Shown: positions 6,893 through 13,371 of the stretch, piece after piece
How positions within the stretch are numbered: position 1 is the first letter of the stretch
Layout: every line of letters begins with the position of its first letter
Assembly: GCA_025964465.1 (NCBI GenBank)
Contig: JAOPYS010000128.1
Span: forward strand, 1-13,635
DNA from: Thermoleophilia bacterium
GTDB taxonomy: Bacteria > Actinomycetota > Thermoleophilia > Gaiellales > SKUG01
Reading direction: 5' to 3'
Length of the DNA stretch: 13,635 nt
Notes under the pieces: generated by a model
Seen by the model: the letters and a program-made list of their open reading frames with translations, nothing else
The model's database searches: none
What the model was told of the DNA's origin: nothing
Position numbers and translations under genes: made by a program

Positions 6893-8179
6893 ATGGGGAA
6901 CGTCGTACAGACAGGGGTGACCGACCCCGTGGCCTTGCGCGCCGCGCGCCGTTTCGGCGAGCTCGCCACGGATGCGGCGGTGCGGGTGGGTGGCGCCATC
7001 AGGCGGCAACGGCCCGAGTCCGCGCGTGCCGCGGTCGAGCCGGTGCCGGGTGCGCCGCTGCGCGTGCGCATCTACTCCGCGGACCTCGGCAGCGGGCACG
7101 ACGCGATGGCCAACGCCATCAAGGGCGAGCTGCTGACGCGGTACGGCGACGGTGTCTCGGTCGAGGTCCGCAACGGCCTGCAGGTCGGCAACCGCGGGCT
7201 GCACCGGTTCATGCGCGACGGGTACGCGGCGCAGCTCAAGTACGCACCCGGCTCGTACGGGACGCTGTACAACCTGCTCGCCAACCCCGTGGCTGCGAAC
7301 GTGGGGGACGGGGTCACCTCGGCCCTGCTCGCACCCGGGCTGCTGCGCGACATCGAGGCGAACCGCCCGGACGTCGTGATGTCGACCTTCCCGCACGTCA
7401 CCGCGGCGCTCGGCAACCTGCGCGCGACGGGCCACCTGGACGTGCCGACGGTCGGCGTCGTCATCGATTCCAATCCGCACGCCGCGTGGGTGCACCACGG
7501 CATCGACCAGCACGTCGTGCTCAACGGCGCCGACCTGCCGCGCATCGCCGCGTTCGGCTCCGCGGAGGCGCCCGTCCGAGGTCGCGCCATCCGGCCGCCC
7601 GTCGATGCACGGCACTTCGCGCCGGTCGACCGCGCCGCGGCGCGTGCCGAGTTCGGCCTCCCGCAGGACGGGCGCGTACTGCTCGTGTCCGGCGGCGGAT
7701 GGGGCCTCGCCCTGCCCGACGAGGAGCTGCGCCGCATCATCGACTCGACCGACCTGCACGTCGCGGTCGCCACGGCCCGCAACACGGAGGCCTTCGACCA
7801 CCTGCGCGCCACCTTCCCGGCCGATCGACTGACGCCCATCCCGTTCACGCGCGAGATGCCCCGCCTACTCGGCGCCAGCGACGCCGTGCTCACCAACTCG
7901 GGTGGCATGACGAGCCTCGAGACCTTCGCGCACGAGCGACCGGTCATCCTGTACCGGCCGCTCCCGGGCCACGGCGTCGACGGCGCCGACGCCCTGCAGG
8001 CCGACGGGCTCGCGACGCACGCTCGGACCACCGGCGAGCTGCTCGACGCGCTGCAGCGGTTCGAGGCCGGCGACGACCCCGACCTCGCCGCCCGCGTGGT
8101 CCGAGCCCGCGGCCTGTTCGACGCCGCGCCCGCGAGCGACGTCGTCGCCGAGCTCGCGCACCGCGAGGCCCGACCATGA
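6893..8179 (+). CDS. GT28 / MGDG-synthase-like glycosyltransferase
   Basis: About 428 residues if started at ATG 6893. GTG at 6872 is an in-frame alternative, and neither has a good Shine-Dalgarno. It resembles the GT28 branch that includes plant MGDG synthase and bacterial processive diacylglycerol glucosyltransferase (UgtP), GT-B enzymes that transfer a sugar from a nucleotide sugar to a lipid. The acceptor-side loop is YSADLGSGHDAMANAIKGE (near 61-79), equivalent to the SxxGGGH..A..A region. DVVMSTFPHVTAALGN and VDSNPHAAWVH-type blocks follow. The C-terminal donor-site block is LTNSGGMTSLETFAHERPVI (from about 333), followed by PLPGHGVDGADAL. The usual PGQEEGN Glu is not present there, so donor preference may differ. 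There is no transmembrane segment; it is probably a peripheral membrane enzyme. Its TGA overlaps the next ATG (ATGA), heading a three-gene coupled operon. Confidence 0.85.
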   Translation: MGNVVQTGVTDPVALRAARRFGELATDAAVRVGGAIRRQRPESARAAVEPVPGAPLRVRIYSADLGSGHDAMANAIKGELLTRYGDGVSVEVRNGLQVGNRGLHRFMRDGYAAQLKYAPGSYGTLYNLLANPVAANVGDGVTSALLAPGLLRDIEANRPDVVMSTFPHVTAALGNLRATGHLDVPTVGVVIDSNPHAAWVHHGIDQHVVLNGADLPRIAAFGSAEAPVRGRAIRPPVDARHFAPVDRAAARAEFGLPQDGRVLLVSGGGWGLALPDEELRRIIDSTDLHVAVATARNTEAFDHLRATFPADRLTPIPFTREMPRLLGASDAVLTNSGGMTSLETFAHERPVILYRPLPGHGVDGADALQADGLATHARTTGELLDALQRFEAGDDPDLAARVVRARGLFDAAPASDVVAELAHREARP

Positions 8180-9096
8180 TCGTCGCGGTCACCGGCGCCA
8201 CGGGCCGGATCGGCAGCAGGGTGGTCGCGGACCTGCGCGCGGCCGGCCACGAGGTGCACGCCTTCGGCTCGCGCGACTGGGACATCGCCGCCGGGCCGCT
8301 CGCCGATCCACCGCGCGTCGACGCCGTCGTCCACGCCGCGGCGAAGGTCGACGTGGGCGGAGCGACGGATGCGTTCGAACGCGTCAACGTCGAGGGCACG
8401 CGCAACGTCCTCGCCACCTGGCCGCAGGCCCATGTCGTGCACCTCAGCTCCTCGAGCGTGTACCCGACGGCCCGCCACGGCGCTGCGCTCGTCGAGACCG
8501 ACGCCCACCCGGACGCGACCGCCGCACAGGTGGCCGCGCGCGGCCTGCACGGCGCCTACTCGCGCACGAAGGCGGAGGCCGAGGCGCTCGTCGCCGCACG
8601 CACCGCGCCGTGGACGATCCTGCGGCCGCACAAGGTCTACGACGCCGAGCACGCCGAGGCGACCGCCGCCCTGCGCGGCCGCACGGTCGGCGGGCGCACC
8701 CTCGTGCTCGGTCGCGGCGACCGCACCCGCCTCTCCGTGACCCACGTCGACAACGTCGCGCACGCCGTGCGCCGCGCCGTGGAACAGGGGACCGAGGGCG
8801 TGTTCAACGTCGCCGACCCGGACGTCGCCACCGTCGACCGCCTCGCGCGGGCCCGGCTCGCGGCAGCCGGACGCGGCGATGCACGCCCGCTGCACCTGCC
8901 GGCCGGGCCTGCCCTCGCGGCCGCCTCGGCGGTCGAGTGGCTCTGGCGCGCCGCCGGCCACGAGGGATCCGCCCCCGCCTCACGCTATGCGGTCGAGCAC
9001 GAGGCGGTCGGACAGGTCCTCGACCTCACCGCCGCGCGCCGCGACCTGGGCTATGCACCGACGCGCTCCTGGCGCGAACTGGAGGACCTCACATGA
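8176..9096 (+). CDS. NAD-dependent epimerase/dehydratase (extended SDR)
   Basis: A 306-residue extended short-chain dehydrogenase/reductase. The dinucleotide-binding loop is VTGATGRIGSR near the N-terminus. HAAAKVDVGG and RVNVEGTRNVL match the NAD-epimerase signature. The Ser of HLSSSSVYPT (near 89-98) and the YxxxK pair Tyr128/Lys132 (YSRTK) form the catalytic set. LRPHKVYD and a VTHVDNVAHAV block shape the substrate pocket. The likely substrate is a nucleotide sugar or a glycosylated/lipid intermediate; the exact one cannot be read from the sequence. The start ATG at 8176 overlaps the upstream TGA by 4 nt, with GAGG about 8 nt before it. Its own TGA overlaps the ATG of the ATP-grasp gene. 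Translational coupling on both sides implies one pathway. Confidence 0.88.
   Translation: MIVAVTGATGRIGSRVVADLRAAGHEVHAFGSRDWDIAAGPLADPPRVDAVVHAAAKVDVGGATDAFERVNVEGTRNVLATWPQAHVVHLSSSSVYPTARHGAALVETDAHPDATAAQVAARGLHGAYSRTKAEAEALVAARTAPWTILRPHKVYDAEHAEATAALRGRTVGGRTLVLGRGDRTRLSVTHVDNVAHAVRRAVEQGTEGVFNVADPDVATVDRLARARLAAAGRGDARPLHLPAGPALAAASAVEWLWRAAGHEGSAPASRYAVEHEAVGQVLDLTAARRDLGYAPTRSWRELEDLT
9081..9085 (+). promoter_or_regulatory. Ribosome binding site of the ATP-grasp gene
   Basis: GGAGG lies 7 nt before the ATG at 9093, inside the 3' end of the epimerase gene. This strong site settles the ATP-grasp start. Confidence 0.8.
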
Positions 9097-10238
9097 ACGT
9101 GTCACCACCCGCAGACCTGCTCGGCCGCGCCGTGCTCGCCATCCCCGGCAACTCGGGCAACACGGTGCGCCGCGCCTACGGGGTGGTGCGCAGCTCGTCG
9201 ATCACCGCCAAGTCCGTGGCCCAGCACGGGCTCGCGCGCCTCTCGCGCCGGGCGGTCTTCAGCGACGCGGAGCGTGGCGCCGCGCTCGTCACGCCGCGCC
9301 GCGACGTGCTGCTCGTGCACGGCGACCCTCGCGTCGGCAACAACGCGGGGGAGGGCTTCAACGTCGCGTGGCTCACGTCGGAGCTGCGCGCGCAGGGCGC
9401 CGACGTCCAGGCCGCGCAGTTCGACCACGTCTCCTACGACGGGGTGCGCCTGCTCGTCGACGGCGTCGAGCGACCGCTTCCCGAGGCGGTGCTCGTGCGC
9501 CGCATGCCGCGCTCCGGCACGAACGAGGACCTCGTGCGCCTGCGCGAGCACGGCGTGCACGTCACGAACGACCCGGCGGCGCTGCGCTACGCCAACAAGG
9601 CCGACATGGAGGAGCTGTTCACGGCGCACGGCATCGCCCACGTGGACACCGTGGTCGCGCGCGGGGCCGCCGACCTCGACGTCGCGGAGCAGCGCTTCTC
9701 CTACCCGATGGTCGTGAAGGATCCGGCTGCCGCCGGCGGGCTCGGGGTCGAGCTCGCCGCCGACCGCAGCCAGCTGGAGGCGCACGTCGCGCGCATGTCC
9801 GCCGCTGGCGACGGGCGCGTCGTGCTGCAGCGCTACCACCCCGAGGCGCAGGGGCGCGTGACGCGCGTGCTGTTCGTGCGCGACCGGACCGGCGCCCTGC
9901 AGGCGCGCGCGGGGTGGGTCGGGCACGGCCCGTCGAGCGACTTCAAGAGCAACGGGCCAAGCAGCGGCATCACCCGCCGGCTCGCCGTGTCGGGGCCGCG
10001 TCTCGGGCTGCCCGCCGACGCCATCGACCAGGCTCGACGCGCCACGGACGCCGCCGGGCTCGACTCGTGCGCGGTCGACGTGATCTGGACCGAGGACGGC
10101 TGGCGGGTGCTCGAGCTCAACCCTAGCCCGGCGATCATCGAGGCCGACGTGAACCTGCCGCGCTCCGCGCAGATGATCCCGAACCTCGTCGACTTCGTCC
10201 TGCGCGGAACGCGATCGGCCACTCCCGCCGGCGGCTGA
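9093..10238 (+). CDS. RimK-like ATP-grasp ligase
   Basis: A 381-residue protein of the ATP-grasp superfamily, closest in style to RimK/alpha-glutamate-ligase-like enzymes, which join a carboxylate to an amine through an acyl-phosphate. An N-terminal region (1-60) lacks a known motif. A pre-ATP-grasp fold follows (DVLLVHGDP... with VLVRRMPRSGTNEDLVRL). The lid and adenine-binding part contains ALRYANKADMEELF and YPMVVKDPAAAGGLGVEL (from about 204). The metal-binding end has VDVIWTEDGWRVLELNPSPAI with the ExN motif (near 340). SNGPSSGITRRLAV is a substrate-side loop. The start is fixed by a strong GGAGG and an ATGA overlap with the epimerase. The substrate is unknown. Operon context suggests it adds an amino acid or similar group to the product of the glycosyltransferase and epimerase. 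Confidence 0.85.
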   Translation: MNVSPPADLLGRAVLAIPGNSGNTVRRAYGVVRSSSITAKSVAQHGLARLSRRAVFSDAERGAALVTPRRDVLLVHGDPRVGNNAGEGFNVAWLTSELRAQGADVQAAQFDHVSYDGVRLLVDGVERPLPEAVLVRRMPRSGTNEDLVRLREHGVHVTNDPAALRYANKADMEELFTAHGIAHVDTVVARGAADLDVAEQRFSYPMVVKDPAAAGGLGVELAADRSQLEAHVARMSAAGDGRVVLQRYHPEAQGRVTRVLFVRDRTGALQARAGWVGHGPSSDFKSNGPSSGITRRLAVSGPRLGLPADAIDQARRATDAAGLDSCAVDVIWTEDGWRVLELNPSPAIIEADVNLPRSAQMIPNLVDFVLRGTRSATPAGG

Positions 10239-10242
10239 CGCC

Positions 10243-10264
10243 CGCTGCGGGTAAACCCGCGGCG
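10243..10264 (+). terminator. Stem-loop after the ATP-grasp gene
   Basis: A 9-bp stem CGCTGCGGG (10243-10251) / CCCGCGGCG (10256-10264), with one G-U pair and a TAAA loop, starts 4 nt after the stop codon. No T-tract follows. It partly overlaps another inverted pair, GGCGCC at 10261-10266 and 10275-10280. It is likely an RNA end or attenuator before the next gene. Confidence 0.45.
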
Positions 10265-10284
10265 CCATCGGGTAGGCGCCCAAC

Positions 10285-10917
10285 GTGCGCGAAACCCTCC
10301 GGCTCCGACGAACCACCGTCGCCGCATCGGTCGTCGTCCTGGCGGCCAGCTTCGGCGTGCTCGGCATGCTCGCCGGCCACTCGATCACGTACGCCCTGCT
10401 CGAGGCCGGGCACCACCACACCGGGGAGGCCGACGCGGCCCACGGCTACCTCGCCGGGCTGGGGGAGGGCTCGACGCTCGCGGCCTTCGCATCCTTCGCC
10501 GCGCTGCTGGTGGCGCTGTCGCGCCTGACCGGTGGGCTCGGCCTTCGCTTCGTCTCACCGCGGGCCGGTACGGCGATCGCCGCGCTCGTGCCCGGCGCCG
10601 TGTTCGCCGCAGCGGAGTTCGCGGAGCGCGTCGGGTCGGGCACCACCCCGCCCGTCGGCCTGCTCGCCACGGGCGCGCTCGTCCAGGCCGCGATCGGGCT
10701 CGTCGTGCTGCTGCTCGTGCGCCTCGCGGTGTCAGTCGCCGTCACGCTCGTCGCCGGCCCTCGCGCCGTGCACGTGGGCCGCTCCGTCGCCGCCAGGCTG
10801 CAGCCGACCCAGCCGCCCTCGCCCGCGCGCAATCCCCTGGCCACCCGCCTCGCGGGTCGCGCGCCGCCGCCGACCGGATCACCCGCGCACGCACGACCAC
10901 CGATCCAGGAGCACCAC
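10285..10917 (+). CDS. Four-helix membrane protein, open frame runs into YcnI
   Basis: The 211 residues before the YcnI start. GTG 10285 is the first possible start because an in-frame TAG lies at 10273-10275; GGTAGG precedes it. Four hydrophobic segments are seen: about 11-38, 64-80, 96-112 and 125-157. A His-rich loop after the first helix (LEAGHHHTGEADAAHGY, 39-55) could bind metal. The end (170-211) is Pro/Arg-rich and unstructured. There is no stop codon: the frame continues directly into the YcnI coding sequence. Either the two are made as a fusion, or a stop has been lost. A one-base frame change upstream would end this gene at the TGA at 10919-10921, giving a normal ATGA overlap. The family is not recognised. 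The context with YcnI suggests copper or metal handling at the membrane. Confidence 0.6.
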
Positions 10918-11676
10918 ATGAAGTTGAGCACAACCGCACTGGGGCTGGCGCTCGTCGCCAGCCTCGTCATGGCGACGAGCGCCTCGGCGCACGTCACGGC
11001 GAACCCCGCAGCACAGGAGGCTGGCGCCTTCACGAAGATCGAGTTCCGCGTCCCCAACGAGCAGGACAAGCCGACCACCAGCGTCGACATCCAGCTCCCC
11101 GAGGGAGCGTCGTTCGTGTCGGTCCAGCCCGTGGACGGCTGGAAGGTCGAGGCAAAGACCGTCAAGCTCGACAAGCCGGAGGTCGCCGAGGATGGCGACG
11201 AGGTCACGGAGCGCACCTCCGAGATCGTCTACACCGGCGGCACGATCGAGCCGGGGCAGTTCCAGTCGTTCTACGTCAGCATGAAGCTGCCGGCCAACGG
11301 CGAGGTGGGCGACTACCTGTTCTTCCCCACGGTCCAGACGTACGAGGGTGGTGAAAACGTCAACTGGGTGCAGAAGCCCAAGGAGGGCGCAGACCCGTTC
11401 TCGCTCGACAACCCCGCACCGTTCGTGGAGCTCGGGGCTGCCGCCTCGGACGACGCAGGCGCGGACGACGACGCCACCACCGGTGGTGCCGACGACCCGG
11501 ATTCGAGCAGCGCGGATTCCACCAGCTCGAAGTCCAGCGTCGACATGGGCAAGTACGCGACGGACTCGCACGTCCACGACCACGTCCAGAAGCTCTACAT
11601 CATCTCGATCGCCGCCCTGGTGATCGCGGTGCTCGCACTGACGATGGCGGTGCTGCGCCGCCCCCGCCGGCCGTAG
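10918..11676 (+). CDS. ycnI: YcnI/DUF1775 copper-binding protein
   Basis: A 252-residue envelope protein. An internal start at ATG 10918 is preferred over the upstream fusion because AGGAG lies 6 nt before it and a classic Sec signal peptide follows (MKLSTTALGLALVASLVMAT, cut after SASA). Cleavage there leaves His25 as the mature N-terminus in HVTANP. In characterised YcnI proteins this N-terminal His is a Cu(II) ligand (monohistidine brace). The DUF1775 beta-sandwich spans about 25-172, with FRVPNEQDKPTTSVDIQLP, GWKVEA and TGGTIEPGQFQSF as typical blocks. Residues 175-210 are an Asp/Ser-rich linker. SHVHDHV (217-223) adds a His cluster just before a C-terminal anchor helix (227-246) and a basic tail, so the protein is held on the outer face of the membrane. 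Confidence 0.88.
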   Translation: MKLSTTALGLALVASLVMATSASAHVTANPAAQEAGAFTKIEFRVPNEQDKPTTSVDIQLPEGASFVSVQPVDGWKVEAKTVKLDKPEVAEDGDEVTERTSEIVYTGGTIEPGQFQSFYVSMKLPANGEVGDYLFFPTVQTYEGGENVNWVQKPKEGADPFSLDNPAPFVELGAAASDDAGADDDATTGGADDPDSSSADSTSSKSSVDMGKYATDSHVHDHVQKLYIISIAALVIAVLALTMAVLRRPRRP

Positions 11677-11688
11677 CCGCACGCACGC

Positions 11689-11723
11689 ACGGGGGGTCGT
11701 CGACGAGGTCGGCGGCCCCCCGT
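11689..11723 (+). terminator. GC-rich stem-loop after YcnI
   Basis: ACGGGGGG (11689-11696) pairs with CCCCCCGT (11716-11723) in an 8-bp stem with a 19-nt loop, 12 bp after the stop. No U-tract is present. A further GGGGGG run follows at 11733-11738. It is a probable transcript end of the kind common in GC-rich actinobacteria. Confidence 0.45.
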
Positions 11724-11834
11724 CGTCGTGCACGGGGGGTGCTTGCCCGTCCGGCGATTCCGTGGTTCAGTGGTCGAGTGACGGCTGGGCGCAGGACGGC
11801 GCTGGCGGCAACGGGCAGCGAGGGGACGAGAATC

Positions 11835-12341
11835 ATGGGAACGAATGCAATTGGAGGCGGCTCGACCGTCCAGCAGAGTCCGGTGCAGGCACCGCAGAAG
11901 GTGGCCTCGACGACCGCGGCTCCCACGCCACCCGGCACCCAGGGCGGCGGCGGTGGCACCTCGACCTTGCCGACCGGCTCGGGCCAGGCGATCAGCGGCG
12001 CGCAGAACCTTGCGAACAACCCGGAGTTGATGAAGGCGCTCCAGAACCTCATCACCGTGCTGAACGCCCTCGTGGCTGCACTCAAGCCCGGTGGAGCGGC
12101 ACCGGCGACGGGCACGCCGGCACCGGCACCGACCACTGCTGCCGGTGGTGGCCCGACCACTCCGGCGCCGACCACCCCGGCTCCGACCACGCCTGCTGCG
12201 TCGACGCCGGCTCCGGCGCCCACGGCTGCGGCTCCGACGTCCTACTCCGTCTCGACGCCCGGTGGTGCCAAGTGGACCGCCAAGGCGGCCGAGCTCGACG
12301 CCATCAAGGCGCTCGGCACGGCCACCATCACGCCCGCGTAA
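11835..12341 (+). CDS. Pro/Thr-rich small protein with C-terminal ATITP module
   Basis: 168 residues, family not recognised. ATG 11835 is preceded by GAGGGGACGAG; in-frame GTG codons upstream would add residues without signal-peptide character. The layout is a Gly/Gln/Thr-rich N-terminus (1-52), one amphipathic helix (SGAQNLANNPELMKALQNLI and onward, 54-84), and a Pro/Ala/Thr repeat linker with PTTPA units (88-133). The last part is a conserved 34-residue module (135-168) from TSYSVSTP through KWTAKAAELDAIKA to GTATITPA. The same module ends the partial gene at 13372-13635. No signal peptide or membrane helix is seen, so it is probably cytoplasmic or leaves by an unusual route. It converges with apbE, 10 bp apart. 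The terminal GTATIT resembles, loosely, the SGAT(I/L)T threonine site flavinylated by ApbE enzymes; this is inference. Confidence 0.75.
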   Translation: MGTNAIGGGSTVQQSPVQAPQKVASTTAAPTPPGTQGGGGGTSTLPTGSGQAISGAQNLANNPELMKALQNLITVLNALVAALKPGGAAPATGTPAPAPTTAAGGGPTTPAPTTPAPTTPAASTPAPAPTAAAPTSYSVSTPGGAKWTAKAAELDAIKALGTATITPA

Positions 12342-12351
12342 CGAACTTCGG

Positions 12352-13332
12352 TCACGGCGACGGCGCCAACCCGACGAGTCGGGTGGCGCCGTCGCGACCG
12401 ATGACGATCGCCGGCAAACCGAGCGCCTCCGCGCGCTCGCACGCCGCATCGCAGCCGTCGAGGAACAGGACCTTCGTCCACACCTCCGCTGCCAGGCACG
12501 ACGACCCGAACACGGTCACGCGCAGCACGTCGGTCAGTGCGGGCGCGCCCGTCCGCGGGTCGATCACGTGGTGCATCACCGCTCCGGTCTCGCGGTCGCG
12601 CCACACGCGTCGGTCCTGCCCCGACGTGGCGAGCCCGCCCTGGGCGATCGCCCACGACCCCCAGCCGCCCTCGGCCAGCTCGATGCCGATGGGCCACGGG
12701 TCGTCACCCTCCGCCACGTGCGCCGAGATGTCACCGCCCAGGTTGACGAGGCAGGTGCCGTGCGCCGCGAGGCGCGTCCGCGCACGGTCGGCAGCCCATC
12801 CCTTGGCGATGCCGCCCACGTCGATGCGCACGCCCGGCCGGATGTGGGCCGTGCCGTCGAGGTCCAGCTCGAACGGTGCAGGGCGGGACGCTGCGGCCGT
12901 CGCTCCCGGCGCGCTCCCGGCAGGTGCCACGTCGCCGCGCGCCACGTACGCCGCCACCTCTGCGTCGCTCGGCGCCTCGAGCTCGTCGAAGTCGCGGTCG
13001 TAGCCGGCCCGCACCACGTCCGCTCCCACGCCCACGTCGACGAGGCCGCCCGTGTCGTGGAAGGCGCGTAGCGATGCCAGCAGCACCTCGTGCAGCACGT
13101 CGTCGGTGGGCCCCCCGCCGGCGTCGTTGAGGCGCTCGATGGGGGAGGCGGGGTCGAATCGCGTGAGGGTCGCCGTCACGTGCGCGAGGTCGCGCTCCAC
13201 CTCGTCGAAGGCGGCGGCGGCAACGTCGGGATCGGCGCGCAGCAGCAGCTCGCCGAAGGTTCCCATGATGGCCAGGTCACGTCGCTGCACCCCATCGGGC
13301 AGCGGCGGTCGTTCGTCCGGAAGGTCGCCCAT
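12352..13332 (-). CDS. apbE: FAD:protein FMN transferase (ApbE)
   Basis: A 326-residue ApbE-family enzyme. These enzymes attach FMN from FAD to a threonine of target proteins in a Mg-dependent reaction. Visible motifs are MGT at 23-25 (MGTFGELLL), FDPASPIERLN (59-69, the RF....SxIxxlN block), DVGGIAKGWAADRA (171-184), LVNLGGDI (195-202) and HHVIDPRTGAPA (254-265). The metal-site region reads AAEVWTKVLFLDG (281-293), where Glu283 replaces the Asp of the more usual AD..ST block. No signal peptide or lipobox is present, so it should act in the cytoplasm. The start is ATG 13332; a GGGGAAGG lies upstream, and the segment GGGGAAGGCTCCCC could form a small hairpin. It follows the partial ATITP-module gene by 39 bp on the same strand, and so is likely in the same transcript. 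Confidence 0.92.
   Translation of the reverse strand: MGDLPDERPPLPDGVQRRDLAIMGTFGELLLRADPDVAAAAFDEVERDLAHVTATLTRFDPASPIERLNDAGGGPTDDVLHEVLLASLRAFHDTGGLVDVGVGADVVRAGYDRDFDELEAPSDAEVAAYVARGDVAPAGSAPGATAAASRPAPFELDLDGTAHIRPGVRIDVGGIAKGWAADRARTRLAAHGTCLVNLGGDISAHVAEGDDPWPIGIELAEGGWGSWAIAQGGLATSGQDRRVWRDRETGAVMHHVIDPRTGAPALTDVLRVTVFGSSCLAAEVWTKVLFLDGCDAACERAEALGLPAIVIGRDGATRLVGLAPSP
12358..12394. terminator. Long perfect stem-loop between convergent genes
   Basis: CGACGGCGCC (12358-12367) pairs with GGCGCCGTCG (12385-12394), and ACCCGA (12369-12374) with TCGGGT (12379-12384), around a CGAG loop and one bulged A. This gives 16 base pairs. It starts 16 bp after the stop of the plus-strand gene and lies within the last codons of apbE. 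It could end the plus-strand transcript and protect or slow the apbE transcript. It has no U-tract. Confidence 0.55.
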
Positions 13333-13371
13333 GCCGGGGAGCCTTCCCCGCAGGCGTCGAGCCGATGCCAG

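Noticed and set aside
6856..8175. Upstream extension of the epimerase frame
   Set aside because: It overlaps the glycosyltransferase in another frame with a low-complexity Arg-rich product; the ATGA-coupled ATG at 8176 starts directly at the Rossmann fold.
5540..8961. Long minus-strand open frames (753 and 629 codons)
   Set aside because: They are shadows opposite the beta-helix, glycosyltransferase and epimerase genes, caused by high third-position GC.
12118..12235. Pro/Thr codon repeats as a CRISPR or tandem-repeat array
   Set aside because: They are imperfect short coding repeats (PTTPA units) in frame with a gene, without regular spacers.
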